From a virus, in the IMG/VR virus record IMGVR_UViG_3300028840_004217, positions 28,050 through 92,049 of that record: a stretch of DNA of 64,000 nucleotides. One strand, written 5' to 3'. Below are positions 33,250 through 40,389 of the stretch, piece after piece; within the stretch, counting starts at the first letter, position 1, and each line of letters begins with the position of its first letter. The notes under the pieces were generated by a model that was not told the DNA's origin, ran no database searches, and saw only the letters and a program-made list of their open reading frames with translations. A program made the position numbers and the translations under genes.

Positions 33250-34687
33250 CAGCCGTTGCCTCCGTGAACGGGTCGATCCTGCCGCCCGCGATCTCACGCC
33301 ACCCTATGTTCTCCTTCACCGCCGCCTGTACCGTGTCATACAGCCACGACAGGATCGAATGACGATGTGCGCCCCAGAAGGCGGCCCTGTTCTTCTGGCC
33401 CTCCTCCAGACACGCCTGGCATACGCCCAACCTATGGTGGTCGGGCCGGTCGGGGTTGTCGTCCGGAAACGACAGCAAGCCCACGGACGGATCCCCGCAG
33501 CCGGTGCAGGGGCGCGTGATGATGAACTCGTACACCCTCGCCGTCAGGTCGCCTTCATAGGGTATGTCCTGAAAGGTGATGGCCTGCGCGGGTCGCGCCG
33601 GTTCCTGCTCGTCCTCACCGTCGGGTGACGTGACGTGGCTGAAGATGACGCCCGGTTCAATCTCCTCGGCCAGGGGCACGCCCTCCAGGGAGAACTGCGC
33701 GATGGCCCCGGCGACCTCCGTTCGGTATTCCTCCGGTATGCCGTGGTCCTTGTATTTCACCAGCGCATCCTTGGCCACTTCGAGGGACCGGATGAGGTGG
33801 TCCACCTGTGCGTCACGCCCACCCACCTTGTCGGCCTGCTTCGGGTCGGTGATCGGGTCGGGTGCGCCGAGCAGCCTGTGGCGGTTCCGTACGGACGTCC
33901 AGGTGCGGGAGAACCCCGCCGCCTCCAGGTTGTCCAGGAGGCCCAGGGCGTCGTTCCACGTGCCGAAGTCGTTGGCGAAGTCCACGGCCTGATACAGACT
34001 CTGGCGGTGGAGCTGCGCGTCGGCGGCGAACTGGTTGACCACGTTGTCACCGTAGGCCCCCAGGCGTCCGCCGTCCTTCCGGTACTCCAGGAGGACGGAA
34101 CCGACCATCCAGTATCCTTCGACCAGCATTTCCTGTCCGTTGCGTATGCGGCGCACACCGTCGCGACACCGTTTGCACATCTCGGCCCACGCTTCTGTTT
34201 CCGTCAGTTTGGGCAGCAGTTGATCAGGAGTCGTCACTTTTTCTTTCCTTTCTGAGCGCGGCCGTTCCAGTTCTATCGTTTCAATGATCTGCTCGGTCCC
34301 TCCGGTTTGACCGAGTTTACCTTCACAGAATTGATACTTCTTGGCTTTATATCTACCGTCGATCTGCACGCTGCCTTGTCCCAGGCCGTACCGTTTACCG
34401 GTGACGCCGCAGCGTTTACACCGCATCTTGTCATAGCCGCCGGCCTCCGTGACCAGCGACGTTTTTTCCCACTCATGCGGTGTCTCGTCAGCCCCGCTGT
34501 ACAGAACGATCTTGAGGGGCTTGCGTCTGTTCTCCCCTGGCCGCAGGGTTTGGTTAAAATGACTGAACATCGTCATGGCGTCCGTCGTGGCGGATTCCTG
34601 ACTCGTCACCTGCATCTCCTCCTCGACGGGTGTTCCTATCGGCTTGTTGTCGTCATCAAGTTTGGTGTACGTCACCACCGCTTTCAT
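33236..34687 (-). CDS. Large early protein with YhcG-like segment and zinc ribbons
   Basis: A 483-residue protein. CKRCGVTG near 90 and CTGCGDP ... CQACLEEG near 400-430 are zinc-ribbon pairs. The middle (VEGYWMVGSVLLEYRKDGGR, then YGDNVVNQFAADAQL) recalls the N-terminal helical domain of YhcG/DUF1016 proteins, which are linked to PD-(D/E)XK nucleases, but no nuclease core was seen here. The ATG overlaps the next gene upstream by 32 bases. Function unknown. Confidence 0.5.
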   Translation of the reverse strand: MKAVVTYTKLDDDNKPIGTPVEEEMQVTSQESATTDAMTMFSHFNQTLRPGENRRKPLKIVLYSGADETPHEWEKTSLVTEAGGYDKMRCKRCGVTGKRYGLGQGSVQIDGRYKAKKYQFCEGKLGQTGGTEQIIETIELERPRSERKEKVTTPDQLLPKLTETEAWAEMCKRCRDGVRRIRNGQEMLVEGYWMVGSVLLEYRKDGGRLGAYGDNVVNQFAADAQLHRQSLYQAVDFANDFGTWNDALGLLDNLEAAGFSRTWTSVRNRHRLLGAPDPITDPKQADKVGGRDAQVDHLIRSLEVAKDALVKYKDHGIPEEYRTEVAGAIAQFSLEGVPLAEEIEPGVIFSHVTSPDGEDEQEPARPAQAITFQDIPYEGDLTARVYEFIITRPCTGCGDPSVGLLSFPDDNPDRPDHHRLGVCQACLEEGQKNRAAFWGAHRHSILSWLYDTVQAAVKENIGWREIAGGRIDPFTEATADADS

Positions 34688-35159
34688 CAGTGACTCCTCT
34701 CGATTCTATCAGGCGTATTGTGTTCATGATGATCGCGGCCAGTTGGTCATCTATCTCAAATCGCTCGAAACACTTCTCTGCCGACTTGAGGATATTCCCG
34801 TTGCGGTTGCGCAGGGCGGCGGCGCACCAGTCGCAGACCATCTCGGTCACGTCGATCAACGTCATGTCCCACACGCCGTTTTCAAAGTGCTCCGGATGAT
34901 GACGCGAGTGTGCGTTGTGATGATCGATGGCGGGCCGTATGCTGGCAAGCTGTGCCCGGTATTCGGGTGAGCCGTACTCCGTGCCCTTCATCAGAGGCGT
35001 CACCCTGGCGAACGCGGACATCTCGGGTTCGAGCAGCTTGGTCGCGTCATGCGTTTCACCGCGCACGATCAGGTGGGCGATGACGTGGTTCAGCCGCTTC
35101 TGCACTTCGCGGACGTGCTGCAGGGTCTCGAAATGCACGGCCTTCTGTTCTTCAGTCAT
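34656..35159 (-). CDS. DUF5662-like HD-type protein
   Basis: A 167-residue helical protein with a striking His/Asp pattern: ETHDATKLLEPE near 35-46 and DHHNAHSRHHPEHF near 79-92, then DVTEMVCDWCAA. This is the layout of DUF5662, a phage family that looks like a small metal-dependent HD-type phosphohydrolase. The substrate is unknown. The family assignment is by pattern. Confidence 0.6.
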   Translation of the reverse strand: MTEEQKAVHFETLQHVREVQKRLNHVIAHLIVRGETHDATKLLEPEMSAFARVTPLMKGTEYGSPEYRAQLASIRPAIDHHNAHSRHHPEHFENGVWDMTLIDVTEMVCDWCAAALRNRNGNILKSAEKCFERFEIDDQLAAIIMNTIRLIESRGVTDESGGDVHQT

Positions 35160-35169
35160 GTGACACCTC

Positions 35170-35346
35170 TCAAAATTCAGGCCAGATCAAGTTGTCCTCC
35201 CAGGTAGGCAAGGCCACCACGACATCGCTGCCAAGCGGTTCAGCGTACAGGCACTGAATGTAAAACCAGTTGACAGGCTTGCCCCGTTTCCAGTAATCAT
35301 ACTGTGCGGTCATAGCGGGTCCTATGAACACTTCACCCTGCGTCAT
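35170..35346 (-). CDS. 58-residue protein of unknown function
   Basis: ATG at 35344-35346, TGA at 35170-35172, with GGGAGGT about ten bases upstream. The product is aromatic rich (YDYWKRGKPVNWFYIQC) and ends acidic. It fits the gap exactly between neighbours. No family recognised. Confidence 0.5.
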   Translation of the reverse strand: MTQGEVFIGPAMTAQYDYWKRGKPVNWFYIQCLYAEPLGSDVVVALPTWEDNLIWPEF

Positions 35347-35398
35347 AGTGTTTTATACCTCCCCTGTTGCGTTCGTCCGTTAGACTGCGTGTTTGGGG

Positions 35399-35447
35399 CC
35401 CGGTGCGCGGAGCCTGTGTCAAGCAGAACCTGTTATCGCGCACCGGG
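35399..35447 (-). promoter_or_regulatory. 11-bp inverted repeat in a leader
   Basis: CCCGGTGCGCG at 35399-35409 and CGCGCACCGGG at 35437-35447 are perfect complements with 27 bases between. One arm overlaps the end of a 12-codon frame with a consensus ribosome site (35433-35471), an arrangement like transcription attenuators or leader-peptide control. Confidence 0.5.
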
Positions 35448-35471
35448 CTGACAATCCCCCGTTTGCTTCAT
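35433..35471 (-). CDS. Candidate 12-residue leader peptide
   Basis: ATG at 35469-35471 lies six bases after a perfect AGGAGG and the frame stops after twelve codons (MKQTGDCQPGAR). The last codons fall in one arm of the 35399-35447 inverted repeat. The strength of the ribosome site for so short a frame suggests a regulatory peptide; without comparison to relatives this is uncertain. Confidence 0.35.
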   Translation of the reverse strand: MKQTGDCQPGAR

Positions 35472-35506
35472 AGGCAGCCTCCTCTCTGTCTCATAGTGCA
35501 TCCGAA

Positions 35507-35710
35507 TCAGTCGAGCAAATTCAAAGCCTGTGGCGGCACGCGGCGCAGGAACGGACGGATGCCGCAGTGGGGACACGGGTCGGAGATGAGGTCCAGCCCG
35601 CCGAACTTGCGCTGGACGGTCAGGACCGTCCCTGCCGGTACCCGTATCTGGCCCGTCTGCAAATCGCGGGTCGCCACGACGCGCCGCCCTTTAAGCTGCG
35701 CCTCCGTCAT
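35507..35710 (-). CDS. Small protein with CPHC knuckle
   Basis: A 67-residue protein starting MTEAQLKGRRVVATRDLQ at 35710, chosen because longer starts overlap the upstream methyltransferase end. It reads as a small beta barrel (VPAGTVLTVQRKFGGLDL) with a DPCPHCGIRP knuckle near the end. Function unknown. Confidence 0.5.
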   Translation of the reverse strand: MTEAQLKGRRVVATRDLQTGQIRVPAGTVLTVQRKFGGLDLISDPCPHCGIRPFLRRVPPQALNLLD

Positions 35711-35733
35711 CTTGCGGTACCAGTTCGTGTTGT

Positions 35734-36369
35734 TCAAACCCAGAATCCTCCCTGTCGTTGTTCGGCGCGCCGCTCGGACCGCAGGAACGACTGCATCCAG
35801 GAGCCCATCCAGCACTTCTCGTTCTCACGGTTGAGCGCGTACTTGTACCGTTGGTGCAGCCGGGCGATCTCCTTCAGGTTGTCCTCGCAGATGTCCGGCC
35901 AGATGTCGAAATAAATCGTATCGTATTTGATACTTCTGTCACGGTCCCACTCGAAGATGTCCGCGCAGATGACCGTCACCGGCTTGCCGTTCGGCAGGGT
36001 GGGCTGTATCAGGTCGATCACGTCGGGCGATCGCTCCACCACGGTCACCGTGCTCACGTCGTCGTTCGACATGAGGGGATGTACGATCATGCCGAGGCCC
36101 AACCCGCCTATGAGGACGTGGCCGTTCGCGTTCAGTATGAACGTCAGGTTGGAGGACCTCTCCATCTGTGTGTCCGACATGACGAGATAACCGTCAACGA
36201 TCAACTTGCAGTAGCGTCCTTCGGGCACGTGGGTGAGGCCGGGCCGGTGGGAAAGCATCGTCCGAAAGCTGTCGCCCTTGCCCACGTCATAGTGTTTGAC
36301 TTTGGCGGTACCCTTTTCACCTTCCGGTACAATCGTGTGCATGTCGGGGAATCCTGTGAAGTCACGCAT
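35734..36369 (-). CDS. Spermidine-synthase-like class I methyltransferase
   Basis: A 211-residue protein starting MRDFTGFPDMHT at 36369. VLIGGLGLGM is the glycine-rich SAM loop, VTVVERSPDVIDL the acidic strand-2 end, VICADIFEW strand 3 and YDTIYFDIWPD strand 4, the order seen in spermidine-synthase-fold enzymes. No polyamine-site motif is certain, so the substrate is open. It overlaps the HTH gene upstream by eight bases. Confidence 0.7.
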   Translation of the reverse strand: MRDFTGFPDMHTIVPEGEKGTAKVKHYDVGKGDSFRTMLSHRPGLTHVPEGRYCKLIVDGYLVMSDTQMERSSNLTFILNANGHVLIGGLGLGMIVHPLMSNDDVSTVTVVERSPDVIDLIQPTLPNGKPVTVICADIFEWDRDRSIKYDTIYFDIWPDICEDNLKEIARLHQRYKYALNRENEKCWMGSWMQSFLRSERRAEQRQGGFWV

Positions 36370-36649
36370 CGGTCCCTCCGTTTTTATAGGGCCTCCCGCA
36401 CGTCGGACAGGCATTCGCTCTGTGGCCGTTGCTCTGCGTGGCCCCGGTCATCTCGTTATATATCGCCATGATCTCGGTGCGGGCGAAGCGGTGGTGTCCG
36501 CCCGGCGTATTCCAGGCTTTCATCTTACCGGCCTTCACCCAGTTCTTGACGGTCTCATAGGACACCTCGAACAGGTCGGCCACTTCACCGGACGTCATCA
36601 ACGTCGATGTGGTGTCGCGTTCGCTGTTGGGGTTGGGTCTGCTGGACAT
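36362..36649 (-). CDS. MerR/excisionase-type HTH regulator with zinc ribbon
   Basis: A 95-residue protein. Residues about 18-62 form an excisionase-type winged HTH (MTSGEVADLFEVSYETVKNW, then GGHHRFARTEI, the classic wing). The C-terminus has CPTCGRPY, half of a zinc ribbon that may complete by dimerisation. Likely a transcription regulator or recombination directionality-type factor. AAGGAGG lies before the ATG behind leader L5. Confidence 0.75.
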   Translation of the reverse strand: MSSRPNPNSERDTTSTLMTSGEVADLFEVSYETVKNWVKAGKMKAWNTPGGHHRFARTEIMAIYNEMTGATQSNGHRANACPTCGRPYKNGGTDA

Positions 36650-36946
36650 CTGTTGCCTCCTTGTGGTTGGTGATTGCGGCGCCCGCCCACCGACGCCACG
36701 TAACGCGCCCTCCTATGTCCTCGTGTTGCGCGTACCCGCATCGCCCGGCTTTGTTCTCCCAGGACTGCGCCGGACTGATTGTATGTGATGCCTGCCCACC
36801 GACATCACGCAACGCGTCTCCCAAAACACTCAACCTTCTACGCGCACCCCCGTCCTGCACTGCTGCCCCGGTGGGACCGCCGCCGCGCGGTGGCGTGCCG
36901 ACGAAGGTTTTGGCCGCGACGACTACGACCACACCGGGGCCGATAA
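36650..36946 (-). promoter_or_regulatory. Leader L5 with 33-bp direct repeat (no gene)
   Basis: A 297-base gap between the ERF gene and the HTH regulator. A 33-base unit at 36681-36713 recurs at 36790-36822 with a few changes (shared core GCCCACCGAC and AACGCG). The leader box next to the ribosome site is CCAACCACAAGGAGG. No frame with a ribosome site was found. Confidence 0.45.
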
Positions 36947-37708
36947 TCAGAAGGGCAAATCGTCATCCGCATCGAATGACTTGGGTTCCTCGTCACCGGG
37001 TTCAGCCGTGGCCGTACCCTCCGGTGTCTCGTCAACCGGGTCGGCGTCCGCCGCTTCCTTCGCGGCCTTGTCCTTCGCCTGGAAGTGGTCTATGATTTCC
37101 GATGCGTCGCCCTTCGACAGCGTGCCCGCCAGCTTCGCCTTCAGGCGTGACCGTTGTTCATCTGTGAGGTCCTTGCGGTTCGCGATCTTCTCGACCCACG
37201 CCCTCTGCTTGTCCGTGGCCGGGTCGTCGGGTTTGCGTACCGTACGGCCGTTGCTGGAGCCGCCGCGCTGTCCCGCCGTCGATGCGTCGTCATCCTCCTG
37301 CGCGATGTTGAGGATGCCGTTCATAGAATACCGTCGGGCATAGCTGATGATCTTGCCCGCCACCTGGCCGAGTGACAACGCCTCCTTGCCCTCGTCCGTC
37401 AGTTCGGGCTGAACGTGCATCACGATGCGTTCCGACAGCCACTGTCCGGACGTGTGCGACACGATCGTTTCGATGCCGGCGAAGGCCATCGGCGTGCCGT
37501 CGTGGGTGCTGATCTGCATCTCGGACACCGGGAACTGGCTGATGGCCAGCCCGTGCTTCGTCCAGATCGGACGGGCCATGTTGAGCACCTGTTCGAGATT
37601 GGCGTATTTGCCGTAGTAACTCTTTTGATCGGCGACCACGTTTTTAACCTCTGCCTGCACTGCGGTCAGCGCGGTAGACAGTTCACCGATCTCTGCGGAC
37701 ATGTTCAT
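36947..37708 (-). CDS. ERF-family single-strand annealing protein
   Basis: A 253-residue protein for homologous recombination by strand annealing. The ERF domain covers about 1-150: KYANLEQVLNMARPIWTKHG, then QVAGKIISYARRYSMNGILN and the closing IAQEDDDA. A variable acidic linker follows, and the last residues (FDADDDLPF) match the acidic tip of single-strand-binding proteins, which recruits partner proteins. It is the first gene after promoter 37788-37816 and so probably the first early gene. Confidence 0.85.
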   Translation of the reverse strand: MNMSAEIGELSTALTAVQAEVKNVVADQKSYYGKYANLEQVLNMARPIWTKHGLAISQFPVSEMQISTHDGTPMAFAGIETIVSHTSGQWLSERIVMHVQPELTDEGKEALSLGQVAGKIISYARRYSMNGILNIAQEDDDASTAGQRGGSSNGRTVRKPDDPATDKQRAWVEKIANRKDLTDEQRSRLKAKLAGTLSKGDASEIIDHFQAKDKAAKEAADADPVDETPEGTATAEPGDEEPKSFDADDDLPF

Positions 37709-37729
37709 GGTCTTGCCTCCTTGTGTTCA

Positions 37730-37748
37730 GGACACCGTGGCGGTGTCC
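37730..37748 (-). promoter_or_regulatory. Hairpin at the ERF ribosome site
   Basis: GGACACCG and CGGTGTCC form a perfect 8-bp stem with a TGG loop, placed just upstream of the AAGGAGG of the ERF gene. It may limit translation or stabilise the message. Confidence 0.45.
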
Positions 37749-37785
37749 GGGTGGGTTCGGTTGATGAAATCGTATCATCACTATC

Positions 37786-37813
37786 ACAAAATAATATGAT
37801 TGTATTATTTTGT
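37786..37813. promoter_or_regulatory. 11-bp inverted-repeat operator over the ERF promoter
   Basis: ACAAAATAATA at 37786-37796 and TATTATTTTGT at 37803-37813 are perfect complements separated by six bases. The palindrome spans the -10 and reaches the -35 of the minus-strand promoter, so a bound dimer would block it. The Cro-like protein encoded divergently at 37900 is the natural candidate. Confidence 0.65.
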
Positions 37814-37816
37814 CAA
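37788..37816 (-). promoter_or_regulatory. Sigma-70 promoter for the ERF unit
   Basis: Minus strand: TTGACA (37811-37816), 17 bases, TATTTT (37788-37793). Overlapped by the operator at 37786-37813 and divergent from the promoter at 37848. Confidence 0.7.
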
Positions 37817-37847
37817 GAGAAAAAACGCTATGAGGTTGTGTTTTATC

Positions 37848-37877
37848 TTGACGGATAGACCTATCAAGTTCTATTAT
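37848..37877 (+). promoter_or_regulatory. Sigma-70-like promoter for the Cro-like gene
   Basis: TTGACG (37848-37853), 18 bases, TATTAT (37872-37877), 23 bases before the Cro-like ATG. Together with 37788-37816 it forms a divergent switch-like region. Confidence 0.65.
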
Positions 37878-37899
37878 CCTATATCAAAAGGGGGAACGC

Positions 37900-38109
37900 A
37901 TGACATTCACGGAGTTTTGGGACGGTTTGAAATACGGCGAACGGACGGCGATGGCAGATCGCCTCGACCGCCACGTGATGTACCTGGAGGCGGTGGCCCA
38001 CCGAAGAAAGCGTCCGTCCTTCGCGCTGGCGCAGGCCATCGCGGACGACACGGGGCAGCAGGTGACGCTGGACAGTTGGGGTGACATTTTGCAGTGGGTG
38101 GGAAAATAA
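37900..38109 (+). CDS. Cro/YdaS-like HTH regulator
   Basis: A 69-residue protein. AMADRLDRHVMYLEAVAHRR and FALAQAIADDTGQQVTLDSW have the helix spacing of small Cro/YdaS-type regulators. The ribosome site AAAGGGGGAAC is nearly identical to that of the HTH gene at 43491, hinting at a shared control scheme. It is divergent from the ERF gene and probably binds the palindrome between them. Confidence 0.6.
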   Translation: MTFTEFWDGLKYGERTAMADRLDRHVMYLEAVAHRRKRPSFALAQAIADDTGQQVTLDSWGDILQWVGK

Positions 38110-38112
38110 ATC

Positions 38113-38141
38113 TTTACAAATTGAGTATAGGATATTATATT
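38113..38141 (+). promoter_or_regulatory. Sigma-70 promoter for the replication region
   Basis: TTTACA (38113-38118), 17 bases, TATATT (38136-38141). It is followed by a 260-base structured leader and then the 38401 and 38630 genes. Confidence 0.75.
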
Positions 38142-38400
38142 GATTACTGTCAGGGCCGCCCTGGTCCTTGACACTCCTTGTGTTTGACACCGGGGTGGCG
38201 GACGCCATGCCGCCCCCCGGTCCGACGTCAGCATAAGGAAAAAATGTGGGGAGTGGCTTTCGTCAAGCCACCCAATTTGTTATCTTTGAATTTGAGGCTC
38301 CGGCTTGCAACCGGAGTGCCGACAGGCTGAAGCCCCGGCGCGGTGCCTGATTCACCCGCCGGGCGCGACTCACGGTCCTTGTCAGGAAGGAGCGCCGATC
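38142..38400 (+). promoter_or_regulatory. Structured 5' leader with five hairpins
   Basis: No gene in this gap. Perfect or near-perfect stems lie at 38151-38163 (CAGGG/CCCTG), 38190-38220 (CCGGGGTGGCGG/CCGCCCCCCGG, one bulge), 38253-38271 (GTGGCTT/AAGCCAC), 38298-38316 (CTCCGG/CCGGAG) and 38334-38363 (CCCGGCG/CGCCGGG). It resembles no riboswitch I know. AAGGAG for the next gene follows at 38387. Confidence 0.5.
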
Positions 38401-38646
38401 ATGCCATCTGCTATTCAATCAGAATTTCCGCAAGATCAATTTATCAAAATTCAAGCACCCTTCGACGGGCCGCTGTTTTACTTCTGTCAAGAAGATATGA
38501 CGCCGCGTTCCGCAGGAGCCGGTCACATACCGTCACATGAACAGGTGCAGTGGTTGATTGACGTTCTGGAGAGGTACCGCGCTACATTCACTGATGCTGA
38601 AATACAGGCTTTCAATGAGGGGCGTGGATATGAGCAAGTCAGATGA
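38401..38646 (+). CDS. Small protein upstream of the replication gene
   Basis: An 81-residue protein starting MPSAIQSEFPQDQFIKI behind AAGGAG; residues upstream in the frame are leader shadow. The end (VQWLIDVLERYRATFTDAEI) is helical. It overlaps the replication-initiator-like gene by 17 bases. No family recognised. Confidence 0.55.
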   Translation: MPSAIQSEFPQDQFIKIQAPFDGPLFYFCQEDMTPRSAGAGHIPSHEQVQWLIDVLERYRATFTDAEIQAFNEGRGYEQVR

Positions 38647-39286
38647 TGATGCCACAGTTGAACTCAGTGATCATCCGATTTTCAACAGACACACGCAAAT
38701 TCCCAATGAACTGATCGACCATCAAGCCGCGTTGGGTTTGCGAAATCCTGTGTTCATACTTATTATTCATTTGTTACGCTATCGCTATAAGGCTACCCGG
38801 TTGCCCTATCCGTCGATGAATACCCTGCGCAAGAAGATGGGCCTTAAAACGCTCGATTCAATAAAGGACTCGACGCATTGGCTGGAGGAAAAAAAGTATC
38901 TGGTGCGACAATATGATCGAACAAAAAATCGCTATACCTGGGACCTATCCGGTCTGTTTGAAGCCGCATTAAAACTACCGCAATATGAGCCAGATAGGGG
39001 GGGGAGGGAAAAACCACCCCCCCCTGATGATGAGGGGGGTGGGAAAAACCATCCCCTGGGGGTGGGAAAAACTACCCCCCCAGGGGGGGAGAAAAATACC
39101 CCCCCAGTAAGAAAAATAGGTGTTACCAAGAATACGAGTAATGATCTTCATTTATCGTCACCTGAAACAGATAAACAAACTACCCCACCCCTGTCACCAG
39201 AGGAGGAGCTGAAACGCATAGCCAGAATGAAAGCCCACCTGAAAGCCACGCAACCCCAAGAGGAGGAGAAAAACGAATCCTCATAA
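38630..39286 (+). CDS. Replication-initiator-like protein with HTH domain (lambda O-like layout)
   Basis: A 218-residue protein starting MSKSDDDATVELSDHPIFNR. The first about 125 residues form a winged HTH of the HTH_36 kind seen at the front of phage and plasmid replication initiators (IPNELIDHQAALGLRNPVFI, then LRKKMGLKTLDSIKDSTHWL). Then comes a low-complexity linker (GGREKPPPPDDEGGGKNHPL) encoded by an iteron-like array, and a charged helical C-terminus. In lambda O the origin iterons lie in the coding sequence in the same way. The gene is visibly poorer in G+C than its surroundings. Confidence 0.65.
   Translation: MSKSDDDATVELSDHPIFNRHTQIPNELIDHQAALGLRNPVFILIIHLLRYRYKATRLPYPSMNTLRKKMGLKTLDSIKDSTHWLEEKKYLVRQYDRTKNRYTWDLSGLFEAALKLPQYEPDRGGREKPPPPDDEGGGKNHPLGVGKTTPPGGEKNTPPVRKIGVTKNTSNDLHLSSPETDKQTTPPLSPEEELKRIARMKAHLKATQPQEEEKNESS
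38997..39105 (+). repeat. Iteron-like array inside the initiator gene, candidate origin
   Basis: Four imperfect copies of a G-tract, (T)GGGAAAAA, (C)ACCCC unit begin at 38997, 39034, 39058 and 39083. Each is roughly self-complementary (G-run then C-run around AAAAA). Spacing is 37, 24 and 25 bases. Position within an initiator gene is the lambda O arrangement. Confidence 0.6.
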
Positions 39287-39318
39287 ACCGAACACTCCTG
39301 GGCAGAGGAGTTACATCA

Positions 39319-39528
39319 ATGTTGAGGGACATCATGGCGAACATCATCGTGGTAGTCGGCGTCATAGTCGCCGCCGGATCACTCGTTTTCGGCACGTTCA
39401 TACTGGAGTGGACGTTGCTGCCTATAGGTATCGGCATCCTGATAGGCATGATCATGATTGTGGTCGGCTCCGCATGGGGCGGGCCGATCTACAGTCAGCA
39501 CAACTACCCGCCGTGGCACAGAAAGTAA
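39319..39528 (+). CDS. Small two-pass membrane protein
   Basis: A 69-residue protein with two adjacent membrane helices (IIVVVGVIVAAGSLVFGTFI; LLPIGIGILIGMIMIVVG). Start at 39319, or 39334 at the in-frame second ATG; GAGGAG lies upstream. No family recognised. Confidence 0.5.
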   Translation: MLRDIMANIIVVVGVIVAAGSLVFGTFILEWTLLPIGIGILIGMIMIVVGSAWGGPIYSQHNYPPWHRK

Positions 39529-39580
39529 ACGGCGGTATACTTTTCAGGCAGACTATGTGAGAAACGCAAGGAGGTATCGC

Positions 39581-39844
39581 ATGACGCAGGAAATGAGCCG
39601 CTTGATACGGAAAATGTCGCCCAACAAAGGCATGACCAAGAGGCAGAAAGCGGAGCAGGTGCGCATCTCCCTCTGGCGTGGTTTTGAGATGTTCGGAGGG
39701 TATGAAACCTGGGACGACGGTTTCATTATCACGCTCTACGATGATGCCGGTGAATCAATCGGCAGTGTTCAGTCCTCGAAACTCGACGTGGCCCTGGTGC
39801 GCGCACAAGGGCTGTATGACAGGTGGAAGGCGGGACAGACATGA
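39581..39844 (+). CDS. Small protein of unknown function
   Basis: An 87-residue basic protein starting MTQEMSRLIRKMSPNKG behind a perfect AAGGAGG. Helical first half, beta-like second half (GFIITLYDDAGESIGSVQ). Overlaps the next gene by four bases. Confidence 0.55.
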   Translation: MTQEMSRLIRKMSPNKGMTKRQKAEQVRISLWRGFEMFGGYETWDDGFIITLYDDAGESIGSVQSSKLDVALVRAQGLYDRWKAGQT

Positions 39845-40389
39845 CCGGAGAAACCAAACGCCACAACCCCGCCTATGCCTGGCACAAGCAGATCGTCATA
39901 GCCGCCCTGGAGCAGCAGGCACGCCTACCCACACCCGACTACATCGAGCAGTGCATCGACTGTGTGATCACCATGACCGAGCCGCCCTTTAACTACACGA
40001 TGGCGGACATAGAGCGTCTGGTGCCCGCCGTGATCACGGCGGAACACGCCCACTCGGAGAACACCGGGTTCACGGTCCTGTTCCGCACGGAGCGCCGGCA
40101 GCCGTGGCAGCACCCGGTGGGCCGCATGCTCAGGGACGAGCGTGAGCGCGAGGAGGCGAAGCGAAAGGCGAGTGAACCGCGATTCAAGAACCTGTCCGAC
40201 CTGCCGGACGAGCAGGCGGCGGCGGCGATTAAAGAGCTGGCCGACAGCTTCGGCGTCAAGGCAAAGGTGGCCGTCAGCCACGCCCCCACGACAGAACGGG
40301 CGCCCACGGACGCAGAGGTGGAGAAGGCGGACGCCGCACGCCAGAAGATCAAACAGCAGCTTGAACTGCTGACAGGAGGTACACCGTGA
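39841..40389 (+). CDS. Accessory protein of unknown function
   Basis: A 182-residue protein starting MTGETKRHNPAYAWHKQ at 39841 in an ATGA overlap. The N-terminal 90 residues are a mixed domain; the rest is charged helix (LRDEREREEAKRKASE). No catalytic motif or family recognised. Confidence 0.55.
   Translation: MTGETKRHNPAYAWHKQIVIAALEQQARLPTPDYIEQCIDCVITMTEPPFNYTMADIERLVPAVITAEHAHSENTGFTVLFRTERRQPWQHPVGRMLRDEREREEAKRKASEPRFKNLSDLPDEQAAAAIKELADSFGVKAKVAVSHAPTTERAPTDAEVEKADAARQKIKQQLELLTGGTP

Noticed and set aside
38142-38400. Known riboswitch or tRNA in the structured leader
   Set aside because: No cloverleaf, no CCA end and no consensus of a riboswitch class that I recognise; listed instead as an unknown structured leader.
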